64,000 nucleotides of DNA from Chondrosia reniformis. Lineage: Eukaryota; Porifera; Demospongiae; Chondrillida; Chondrillidae. Under the pieces are notes generated by a model, which saw only the letters and a list, made by a program, of their open reading frames with translations, was not told the DNA's origin and ran no database searches. Shown here one piece after another: positions 35,093 through 45,062 of this stretch (position 1 is its first letter; every line of letters begins with the position of its first letter). The stretch is taken from contig OX359200.1 of NCBI GenBank assembly GCA_947172415.1, forward strand, positions 808,501 through 872,500, in the 5' to 3' direction. Made by a program: the position numbers and the translations under genes.

Positions 35093-35512
35093 ATTAAGTA
35101 CTATATTTCTGCTTAATATTAATCTATTGACCAATGGTCCAATTTGTCTAATCACAGAATACATCATGATCAATCCCCATTTCCACTCACAGTACTCCAA
35201 AAAAAGCATTTTCATCATATCATATCCCACTAAACCAATTTGTCACCTAATCTATTTAATGTAATCTCATAATTATACTACTTAACGTTAGTTTTATGAT
35301 TAAAGTGACCATCTTATATAAGCATCAGTATACCCTTAACAAATATAAAACAAATTTTTACCGCAGGGGTAGTACAAGTTATTAAACTCCAGTGAGGTCT
35401 ATTTAGGTCTTTGAGAATTCAGTGTTATGTGAGTATAATGGAATCACGTGATCGTGTATAGATATAAGTTTCAGTATAGCATAGCAAATCAATGTGTAAA
35501 TTTTAACCGAGG

Positions 35513-38500
35513 ATGTCGGGTGGGATGTCGGCGATACTCCTTTATTGTTATCTAATTATTTTGGGAAGCTTTAGAGGTGAGTCATGGTAAGAGTCTAGTT
35601 CTGCTACGTACAGGTAGCTCTACACGCCCAGTTTCGTCTTCTTAAGCTTCCATATCAATTAGGACTATCATCTGATGGTGATAATTTGTAAACTGCAAAC
35701 TGTTTCCTCTAATGTGGTGTTGCTTTCTAAACTAGTTTAGTCTATAGTCTATATTTGTTCCGAAACTTGCATGCCTTATTAAATGGCGTACCAGCTTTTA
35801 TAGGTAAACAGGACTAGTCTATTATTATAGCGTTACCGCCATCCGTTGCGCATACAGTATACCAGATGTGATCAAACTAACTATATTCTCCGAAGTACAG
35901 CCTTATGTCATAGTGTGAATATATACGCTTAAAACCTTTGAGGCCGTTTCTCTGTATCCATTGCTCTACAGAACATGACGATCAAGGAATTCTCTATGTC
36001 TAAGTATTTTCCCCAATCACTAATTGGAATGTTCCTACGCATGCAATGTTGATACATACAGGTGTGTTTAGAAACAGAATTTCTTGTCACTGGAATCTTG
36101 TACTATCTTCTTAATAAAACAAACCTACCCACAACTGCTACCATCAGACACTCAACTAGTTAGCTAGTTTACAATGGTTTTGACTAGAGAGTTGAGTGTC
36201 TGATGGTGGCAGTAAATTTATCCATTTATCTTCTCATCTATTTTCATTTATAGTCGTTATCTTACAAGAATTTGAAGTTAAGTGTGAATTTGCCTCATAC
36301 AAATATAATCAAAGTTGTGTCCAGCAGTGTCCAGAAAGACTGATTGCTAATTCAGTCTCAAGAGTGTGTGAAAACTTGATTGAAGGTATTGAATTAATTA
36401 AAATGCATTTCTATAATTATAATTACAATATTTTCCATAGCCTAAATTGAAAATTGAAGGTATTCTCTGAATCTAATTACTAATAGTATTTCTCATGACT
36501 AACGCAAATTAAATTTCTATTCTATATATATATAGACAATTGCTTATCAGAGAATAAAGACAATTATACGATAAACTCAACCCATATTGAATCAGCCATG
36601 TTTACCATGTTGACTGCTGGAGTATGGCTGGCTACATTTCAAATCATGCCATGTAATTTGGGTATGCCAATCCCAAGTAGTGGAGTTCAGTGGCGTTTTT
36701 CTGTAGAACCAAAACAAAATAATAGTAATGTTTCTCTTTCAGTTGTTCCTGGTACCAAATCAACCCTCTTCCACGTCATAACAAGTGACGTGTTCAATCA
36801 AGGAGACTATGATTTCACTCTTACCATAAGAGCTCAAGGATCTTCCTATACCAATCTTGAGTTCAGGAGAGACATTAATCTCAGAATACTAGCCCCACCA
36901 GGTAGAAATAACCATGTAAAATTAATTACAAATTGGTCCCATATGTAACTCATTTGCAATTGTTCTCTGTGATAAATGTGGCTATTCTGAGACTGAGGTC
37001 TTACATAGAGAAATTTGGTACAAGTTGATATATAGTATGGATGTATATATAATACTTGTATTTGCATGCCTACATTGCAGGATGGTCTTATGTATAATAG
37101 AGATTTAAATGAGCCTCATGCAGCAATTGCTGATGAAGACCTCAAAGAAGACCTTCAAATTGACACAATTATGTTGATGAGGAATTTTTAAATCTCTTTA
37201 TTGATTATAATCTCAACAAACAACCCCTATCATATAATCTATATATATGGGATATCATTTAATGTAATATAATATATATATACTGTTGAATAGTTCCTTG
37301 CAGTGTTGGAAAATGTATGAATAATGGTACTTGTCAAGATGTGGCTATCGGTGATCACAGGATGTTTACTTGCCAGTGTGGGCCAGCCTGGAATGGATCA
37401 GTTTGTCAGATACCAGTATTGCATAATTGTACAGATTGTCCAGAATGTTGCACTAGTGGCTGTACCTGTATTGGAAAGTGTACTGATTGCAGCAGTTCCA
37501 CTCTCCCAACAGCAAGCCCATGTCCAAATGCAAGTATGCCATTAAACACACTGTAAAGCCATTCAATGAAGCCATTACCTATAAGTATGCATGTACAGCA
37601 TCTGATGAATGTAAATATACGGAGTTCAAATATTTGGGAGTTTTTCATATATATGTTCAAAGGACTAAACTACAAATATTTAGAGTAAAGGCCTATAGGG
37701 AACTAAACCTAGTGAGAGCTTTGGATGAGGATACAAGAGTTTTCTACTTATTCCCCACTGGACCAGACAGCTGTTTCTGGGAATTCCAACCTCATCATTG
37801 ACCCTGGGAATCTTTGTCTTTTTGGTTTTTTGTGAGGCCTTCATGCATGTACTGTTTCTGGTATAGTTTAAGCCAAAGCAATATAACCAATATGGGAACA
37901 TAGGATTAATAACCTAAAACACCATTTTCCTAGTTCAGCACCCGTTTGGGACCAAGGAAAGATTGATATGAAAAAATACATGTACAAATCAGAAAATGTT
38001 TGTGTCATAGCAACATAAGCAAGCACATTGCCAAATATAATTAAACAAAACATCAGGCAACTAAATAAAATTATAAGTAGGAATGTGTCAAGGTCTTTGT
38101 TGTGGGGTTCAGAAAGAAAAATGATTTTATATTATTTAGCCTCCAACAATCAGCAATAAATATTGTGAATCTGGGACATTTCACTCGTATCCATAGGTAT
38201 ATATGCATGGGTATAGCTGATGAACACATATATATATAGGTTGCATGAATGGTATATATGAATGTTCTTATGTATGTAAGCATATTTCTTCTATTTTAAA
38301 ATTTTGTTCATGTAGCCCCTGATTGTAAAATCATCATTGGAGCAAGTGTTGGTGGAGTAGCAGCGCTAGCTTTACTTGTTTTCGTTTCAATAATTATTAT
38401 TGTAATTGTCAGCAAGTGCAAACGATCCAAACAATGTCCATATACTACTGGATACACCAACAAGAAAAGGATTGGAAATCTGATGTTAGATGAAGGAAGC

Positions 38501-38521
38501 AGTTTTGAAAAATCTATGTAA
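35513..38521 (+). CDS. Signal peptide, EGF-like, single-pass membrane protein
   Basis: Function unknown; layout is that of a small cell-surface receptor or adhesion protein. Exons: 35513-35576, 36254-36385, 36536-36901, 37294-37533, 38316-38521, all introns in phase 1, 335 residues. Exon 1 encodes a signal peptide (MSGGMSAILLYCYLIILGSF). Exon 2 holds a short Cys-containing segment (VKCEF..CVQQCPERL). Exon 3 has a beta-strand-rich segment of about 120 residues with several NxS/T sites. Exon 4 is an EGF-like domain (CSVGKCMNNGTCQDV..CQCGPAWNGSVC) plus a Cys-rich stalk. Exon 5 is a transmembrane helix (IGASVGGVAALALLVFVSII) and a short cytoplasmic tail with KCKRSK. All phase-1 borders suit exon shuffling of extracellular modules. 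Confidence 0.85.
37684..37812. repeat. Dispersed non-coding repeat family (representative copy)
   Basis: Consensus features: AAGGCCTATAGGGAACTAAA, AGAGCTTTGGATGAAGATAC, CCACTGGGTCAGACAGCTGT, GACCCTGGGAA. Other copies at about 2617-2720, 42550-42670, 45475-45590, 52283-52343, 57950-58035 and, reversed, 535-590 and 44425-44490. Probably a short mobile element; class unknown. Confidence 0.75.
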
Positions 38522-39506
38522 AAGAATGTTGCATAAAACCTGTATAGTTAGATGTGTCTATAGTTTTTAATTCTCTATATAGATGATATTTGCTGAATGT
38601 AAAATATAGTGTCATCAAATTTATATACATATATTTAAAAATAACTTTAAATCACATTTAAGTGGTCTCTATGGTATATATTTTTTGCTGTGAAATGTTA
38701 TCTCAACTATTAAAGGTACATATATCATGGCCTCAGTTTTTCATATCAGATCACTTATGCGCCTGGAATTTAAGATATTTGTCAATCATGCTCATAATAG
38801 ATTATATATAATTCAAAAATCTAAAACACTCTTACTATATCCATAATACGTATGTCTATTCTATATACAGTATATAGAATCTATAGAACTGTTTATATAT
38901 TGTATCAGGCCATATAAGTGAAAGGTTTGGATGAAGATTGATATACAATTATAATGTTCTGTGCTGCATGCACTAGTACTGGGTATACATATATTAGGTT
39001 ATTATGATATCAAAATTCATTACAGAAAGCCAAGGAGTCACAAGAGATCAAGAAGAAGACAAGGTTCCTAGCTAGGGTCACTGATGAAGGATGCATGGTA
39101 GAGAAAACCCTTGTATATCCTCATTGAATGCTCTCTCACTATATAGGTCTTTGTAATATGCAGCATGTAAAAAATGGTGCATTGGATGGATGTATGATTA
39201 CTGTCTTGTTGATGTGCTAGCTAGTCATGATCACTGTACATGTTGCAGCACTGACATTCCTAATGCTAATATAACTTTTTATATACATTTCGGATGGGCG
39301 CATAATCCAAACCGCTAGCTCGACCACGGAAGCACGTATTGGTAAACCCTCGAGCAGGAAATTGTACAATTAGGCGCACGTGAATCACTATTATCTGAAG
39401 GCGAGTTGGCCAAAAATTATACTTATAATCATTATTGTCAAATATATATTTCCTATAGTTTGATCGGTGTACTATTCAGTGTTAATAGACCTGACACGCG
39501 TTTAGG
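38522..39506. other. Intergenic between EGF/TM gene and death-domain gene
   Basis: AT-rich, many TATATA runs; no gene recognised. Confidence 0.6.
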
Positions 39507-41425
39507 ATGTCTGACGATCCCTACGCAGGCAAAATCTTGTTATCTGTACGTTCGAAGATAAAACGAATTTTGGATAGTGAAGAAGAGTGGAGTGAATTTT
39601 TGAGTCATGCAATTGAAAACCCCATTCCTGAACGGTCTCCTATCCGCGAAGAAATTGTTACAGACATCAAGAATTACGTTGGAATCAAGAACCGAAGTCC
39701 GACTGAAAAAATGTTGAGCGAGTTAGGAATGCTGGGATACCGTCAGAGCGATTTGTTGCACTGGGCTAATATTGATGGACGATTCAAGCAAATAGCTGAT
39801 TTAATAGGTAACTATAAATTATAAAACGCATGTATTATGTATCTTATAATACAGTACTACATCATATATAAATGAATGGTTAATTACTTTCACTATATAT
39901 ACATGTCAGAAAACAGGGGAAAGTCCCTTCCTAATACACCCACTGGTGACCAAGAGACTTTCAAAGCTACAAATAGAGAGTTGCAGAGATTACATAGCTA
40001 CACTACTTCAGCACCTGGGAAATTCCCTAAGAGGTTCTCTATTGAAGAAGCTGGATCAGAGAATGGTGCGTTTGTTGCTGTTTCAGTTATGCTTCAAAAC
40101 TTGTATACCTATATTGCTTTTCTCTTTTATTTGATGTCAGAAATGTTGCATGTGTTTTAGAGTACTTTCTTATCTTTTCTCTAGAAATTGTGTCAGATAA
40201 TGAAAAGCCGTCACTACTTGATCTTCAGTTTGTGGTTGAATCAACTGCCATCTCTAAATCCAATGGAATATGCAGACGATTGGGAGTTAGCGAAGCTGTT
40301 CTAAATCAAGCTGAGATGACCTATCCATTGGCTGCAAGCAGTGCTTCTTTAGACAGATTCATGTACGCCCTGAAGGACTGGCATGATGGAAATGGAGTCC
40401 TGGATGGTAAACCAGTGCCAGTGACGTATAATTTGTTGTGTACAGCACTAGAAGAAAGCAGATGTAGAGAAGTATCTGATGATTTGAGGAAGAGACAATG
40501 TAAGTTTAGTTTATGTGTGCACATATTGCATCTGCCTTATTGTACTTATGAAAGATTCGTTACTATTTGTGAGAGGTATTGGAGAAGACAGGAGAACAGT
40601 GTATCAACGAAGGAGGACTGAAGAAATACAGTGTAGCACACCTTCAAAGTTGTTCAAACCAAATGAAGACTCTAAAGGTTAGCTGATGGATGAGCCTATA
40701 TGTTAGCAGTGTACTGTATTTGTCTGTATAGAGGCCGGGCTCAAATAAAGGCTGGGTCTCGTTTAGAGGCCGGGGGGTCAGCTGGGCTATTCTTAAATAG
40801 AAGCCGGGTTCGAATGAAAACTGGGCTCAAATTGAGGTCAAGTCAAAAATGACTGGAACGAAATAGAAGCCGGTGCTTCTATTCAGACAAATATGCGGTA
40901 TATGTATAAAGTGCAGGGCCAACGTTCTCTGCTGCAGCAATCTAGAATCTAATTATATAAAATGTGTACAATAGCTATTCAGAATTTGGGTCATTTTCAG
41001 CTGTTTCTTGTACAAGTGTACAGCAGCCTTAACAGCTTATATTATATATTCGTATGTATGCATATATATTATATAAATGTAGTTATATATACATTCTGCT
41101 AGTTACTACAGAGAAGGGACCAAAAGAAATCCAAACATTCTTAGAGGATATCAGAGAGGTTATGCTCAATTACTGCGATGTGAGAGAGATTTCTAACGAA
41201 CTTAGAAAGGATAACATAATTTCTGCTTCTCAGTATGACACGTTGAAAGCTTCTATCTCCCGTGATTTGGCCAATCAGGCACTGTATGACATCCTCTATG
41301 CTGACCCAAGCGAGAGGAAACTGAAGGCTACAGCTGAAGCCTTGGACAGGTGTACATGTCATGACAACAACCAAGGAATGGCAGACAAAATCAATAGATT
41401 TCTATCCAACCACAGCTACAAATAA
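39507..41425 (+). CDS. Triple death-fold adaptor-like protein
   Basis: Probable scaffold for homotypic death-fold interactions; pathway unknown. Exons: 39507-39807, 39910-40065, 40185-40499, 40576-40677, 41103-41425, all introns phase 1, 398 residues. Residues 1-100 are an N-terminal IRAK/Pelle-like death domain (SPTEKMLSELGMLGY..DLLHWANIDGRFKQIADLIG). Residues about 163-257 are a classical death domain (RRLGVSEAVLNQAEM..., LKDWHDGNG, NLLCTALEESRCREVSDDL). Residues about 292-398 are a further helical domain resembling a CARD (DVREISNELRKDNIIS..QYDTLK..LANQALYDIL). No kinase, TIR or membrane segment. Linker exon 2 has one APGKxPKxxSIEEA unit that is multiplied in the neighbour. The exon 4 acceptor is weak. 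Tandem paralogue of 42130-44770. The CARD call is tentative. Confidence 0.8.
40735..40895. repeat. Degenerate internal repeats (GAGGCCGGGCTCAAAT type)
   Basis: Several short, partly inverted copies of GAGGC(C)GGGCTCAAAT / GAAGCCGGGTTCGAAT within intron 4 of the death-domain gene. GGTTCGAAT resembles a tRNA B box, but no tRNA can be folded, so a SINE-like origin is only possible. Confidence 0.4.
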
Positions 41426-42129
41426 TCAAAGTGATAACCAAACCACAAGTAAATTCTTATTTCTCTTTTAAAAAACTACAGATATATACATTATGTAAGG
41501 TGAACCATGGACTGTACGTTTAGTCATATTATATATATATATACAAACTTTCACCCCAAACATTGCTAACACTTCATTCACTTTGTGGGCTGGCTGGATA
41601 GGTGTGCCTGGTAGCCTTAAGTGGCGATGGTAGACTCCCAGTCAGCTGGGCTGTACACCTGGGTAGGTGTGCCTGGTAGCCTTAAGTGGCGATGGCTTAT
41701 ACGTTCCCAGGTGCAGCCCTGTGCCCTGTAACCATGTCTGGTTGGTTTTTTGTTTGTTCATCTCTGTAAGCTATGGGCACAATAATAATAATAATATATA
41801 GCTCTATGTGTCATATTTCCTTCTGTAGGTCATGTTTGGGGCATCCAGGGGCATCATCATATGTGTTTCAATGAGACTATAGATTGTTCTTAATTAATTA
41901 GTTTTAATGTACTGGTAGTTATCATTTATTTCTTGCCCTATCAATTCATACATCTTGAAGTGCTTAATGATAGTTTAGATAGTCATTACACGGACCATTC
42001 GGTCTGCGGCATTGCACGTGATCCTTGAAACTAAAAATGGACGACCATGTACCGCTCAATTATGGTGATTTAGCATACGTATTTTGAAGTTCGAATCGCA
42101 TAGACTCTTCTTCTGTGAATGTATAAAGA
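41426..42129. other. Intergenic between the two death-domain genes
   Basis: Contains a 33-bp duplication (GTGCCTGGTAGCCTTAAGTG at about 41603 and 41668), AT-rich flanks, and the second gene's presumed promoter. No coding exon seen. Confidence 0.6.
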
Positions 42130-44770
42130 ATGTCTAATCCTTATTTAAACAAGCTTCCACTTGTTCTGCGCCCCGAGATAAGACGAATTCTGGACCATGA
42201 TGGCGAATGGAAGGAATTTGTGATCCATGCAATTGAACACCCAATTCCAAACGGGAATCCCATTAAGGAAGAAATTGTAGTTGAAATCGAAAATCATGTT
42301 GAAATTGAGAAGAAGAGTCCGACTGAAAAGATGTTGAAAGAGTTAGGAAGACTTGGATACCATCAGAGCGATTTGTTGCACTGGGCTAATATTGATGGAC
42401 GATTCAAGCAGATTGCTAATATTATAGGTATAGTCATCTGAAACATAATAGGACGCATGAATAATCTAAAACACCAATTTCCTATGGATATGGTTGACAA
42501 GTACGTATATGAGGCTCTAAAAATATTGAGTGGACATCCTCCTTGACTAATCCCTTAGAGGTTTGAATGAGGCTACAGTTACATATCAATTTTTTTACTT
42601 TTCCACTGGGCCAGATGGCTGTTTCTGGGAATTTTGCCCTTCATCAACGGCCCTGGGAGTCTCTGTCTTCCGCTGTTTAGTTCATACTGTTATAAGTGTC
42701 ATGTTACTTTAAATGTAGAGGAGAGAGGACGAAGGAGATCCCTCCCTAGCACACCAACGGGTAACCAAGAGAGATCCTTAATAGCTGCCAGTAGAGTGCT
42801 GCAGAGATCACAGTCATGCAGCTACAGTACTACAGCACCAGGGAAACCCCCTAAAATGGACAGTATTGAAGAAGCTGAAGTATCATCATCTCTAATAACA
42901 CCAGGGAAACCCCCTAAAGTGAACAGTATTGAAGAAGCTGAAGTATCATCATCTCTAATAACACCAGGGAAACCCCCTAAAGTGAACAGTATTGAAGAAG
43001 CTGAAGTATCATCATCTCTAATAACACCAGGGAAACCCCCTAAAATGGACAGTATTGAAGAAACTGTAAAGTTATTATCTCCAACTAGATCAGAGAACAG
43101 TGCGTTTCAACTGCTGCTACTGGGATTTACCATTTCACCGTGCATTCTATAGTTGTGTTCATTGTATAGGGTTTGCTAGCAAGCTAGGAGTATAAAACCC
43201 TGTTGTTTGTGCATGTTTAATATTCCACCGTATAGAAATATATCACACAGGGTTGTATTATAATGCATATAGCTGGTTCTCAAGAAATGTACATATAAGA
43301 TTATCAACTTTATCATACAGTAGTGAATGTGCTTAGCCCTGTTTACTGTTTTTAATGTTATATTTACAAACAATTTGTATATGTATTCTCAAAGGTGATA
43401 ATAAACCGAGAGAAGTCAGCCTGATTGGGGAAGGAGATACTAGAGAAGACCGGAAGATAGACACTCAACAAAGGAGGACTGAAGAAATGCAGAGTAGCAC
43501 ACCTTCAAAGTTGTTCAAACCAAATGAAGACTCTAAAGGTTAGCAGATGGATGAGTCTATGAATATGATTATTATAACAATACTGTAAAACCCTTAAAAT
43601 TCTAAAGGTTAGCAGATGGATGAGTCTATGAATATGATTAATATAACAATACTGTAAAACCCTTAAAATTCTAGATGGATGAATCTATGAATATGATTAA
43701 TATAACAATTGTTTCACAACACTTGACCTATTACATATACAATGTAGGTGTAATTGCCGAGCGCCTTAGTGCAAAATGTTAACTTTAGATTTACTACGAT
43801 ATTATTAATTAAAGGTTAGTGAGCTTCAGCAACAATGAATACTTTAGAAATGAACGCTTCAACTCAAAGGGGCATTCATCAGCAATTAAATAGGGAGAAA
43901 AAAACTTGTGTTTAAATTGATGATGGGTGAGAGGTGGTGAAGTTGCCTAATACTGTAAAACCCTTAATATTAGTGTGCCATTAATGTTAGCAAAATTAGC
44001 AATACGATATCATTCGCTAACATTTGTGGTCACTAAAATGTTTATTATTACATGTGTGCAGTAGTGTGGAGCAAGTATTTGCAACAAACGCTAAGTTTAA
44101 TGGACGCTAATAAGTCCTATACGGTAAAATGTTACGTTAACACAGTAACCTTTAATTCATTATGATTGCAATAAATACTCGTGTATATATATTATGTACT
44201 GTACATATGTATATATATGCCAAAGATCTTACTGAAAGTGGTGTTCCCAGAAGTGGTGGCAAACAGAGAGATGTTACATTGCTGAGAGTAAGAGGTAGTG
44301 GAGAAGACAGGAGGACTGAAGTTCGAAGGCGACAGACTGGAATAAAATGGAGTTCCACACCTGAAGGGATACAAGAGAAAGGTATGTACATATACAATTA
44401 GGGTTATATAGTACATGAGCAGAAGAAGAGAAAACTCCACTATCTTCATCCAAAGCTCTCTCCGGGTTTATTTCCCTATAGGCTTTAGGAAAATCATGTA
44501 TAGATTATTCATATGCAATTTATTTTTCATGCATGTGCTATCTATCCTTCTCTTCTGGTAGTTACAGAAGTGGGCCCTTCTGATGTTCAAAGTGACAGGA
44601 AAATGAAGATTACAAATGATACTTCAGAAATGTGCCAGAGCCAAGACAAAAACCAAAGGAATATGATCTACAGATTCCTACCAGGCTGGGGCTCTGTCTC
44701 AGTTGGACTTGTTTTATTTTTTTTTATTTTTGTTTCTTGTTTCTTGTTTCTTGTTCCTTTTATAAAGTAA
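42130..44770 (+). CDS. Death domain, repeat linker, C-terminal transmembrane protein
   Basis: Possible membrane-anchored death-fold adaptor; function unknown. Exons: 42130-42427, 42719-43099, 43395-43538, 44226-44381, 44562-44770, all introns phase 1, 395 residues. The N-terminal death domain (1-99) is closely related to the neighbour's (SPTEKMLKELGRLGYHQSDL, DGRFKQIANIIG). The linker contains four PGKPPK units, three followed by a full 21-residue (63-bp) spacing (SIEEAEVSSSLI). It then becomes charged, Arg/Lys-rich and phosphosite-like. The last about 25 residues form a strong hydrophobic segment ending in Lys (WGSVSVGLVLFFFIFVSCFL...FIK), i.e. a tail anchor with almost nothing beyond it. 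No signal peptide. The layout (death fold, Pro/Ser-rich linker, tail anchor) resembles MAVS, but with a death domain rather than a CARD; homology to MAVS is not shown. Confidence 0.83.
42836..43065 (+). repeat. 63-bp coding tandem repeat, about 3.7 copies
   Basis: In frame within exon 2 of the death-domain/TM gene. Unit encodes TPGKPPKxxSIEEAEVSSSLI. The neighbour gene has one diverged unit. Confidence 0.95.
43540..43720. repeat. Tandem repeat of about 68 bp, 2.5 copies, next to an exon end
   Basis: Unit TAAAGGTTAGCAGATGGATG..AATATGATTA; the first copy includes the 3' end and splice donor (TCTAAAGGTTAGC) of exon 3 of the death-domain/TM gene. Confidence 0.85.
43925..44160. repeat. Possible MITE in intron 3 of the death-domain/TM gene
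   Basis: Flanked by ACTGTAAAACCC at the left and a near-complement ACGGTAAAATG at the right, with repeated GCTAACATT/ATGTTAGC internal motifs. No coding. Confidence 0.35.
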
Positions 44771-45062
44771 CCAAACATTCACTGACCTATATCTGTGGAA
44801 CCTTAATCAAATGGAACATTTAATACTGAAGCTATATATCTGAAATATCATATTTCAATGCAAAAAGGCTGCATATATTTATCTGTACTTCACAGATTAA
44901 GTCATGTTTTAAATATAAGTGGTGCATATATATATGTATATATATATTGCAGTGTGATTATAACATACATATGTCAATATAATGTTATTATATATATATG
45001 TCAATTATGTTATTATTAAATTACAGGGCAAATAAAAAATGCATAAAACTATATACAATGAA

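Noticed and set aside
40735-40895. tRNA gene suggested by GGTTCGAAT
   Set aside because: No cloverleaf or A box could be placed.
3810-44770. An innate-immunity gene cluster linking the RLR with the death-domain genes
   Set aside because: They are 36-41 kb apart with housekeeping genes between; co-location alone does not support a cluster.
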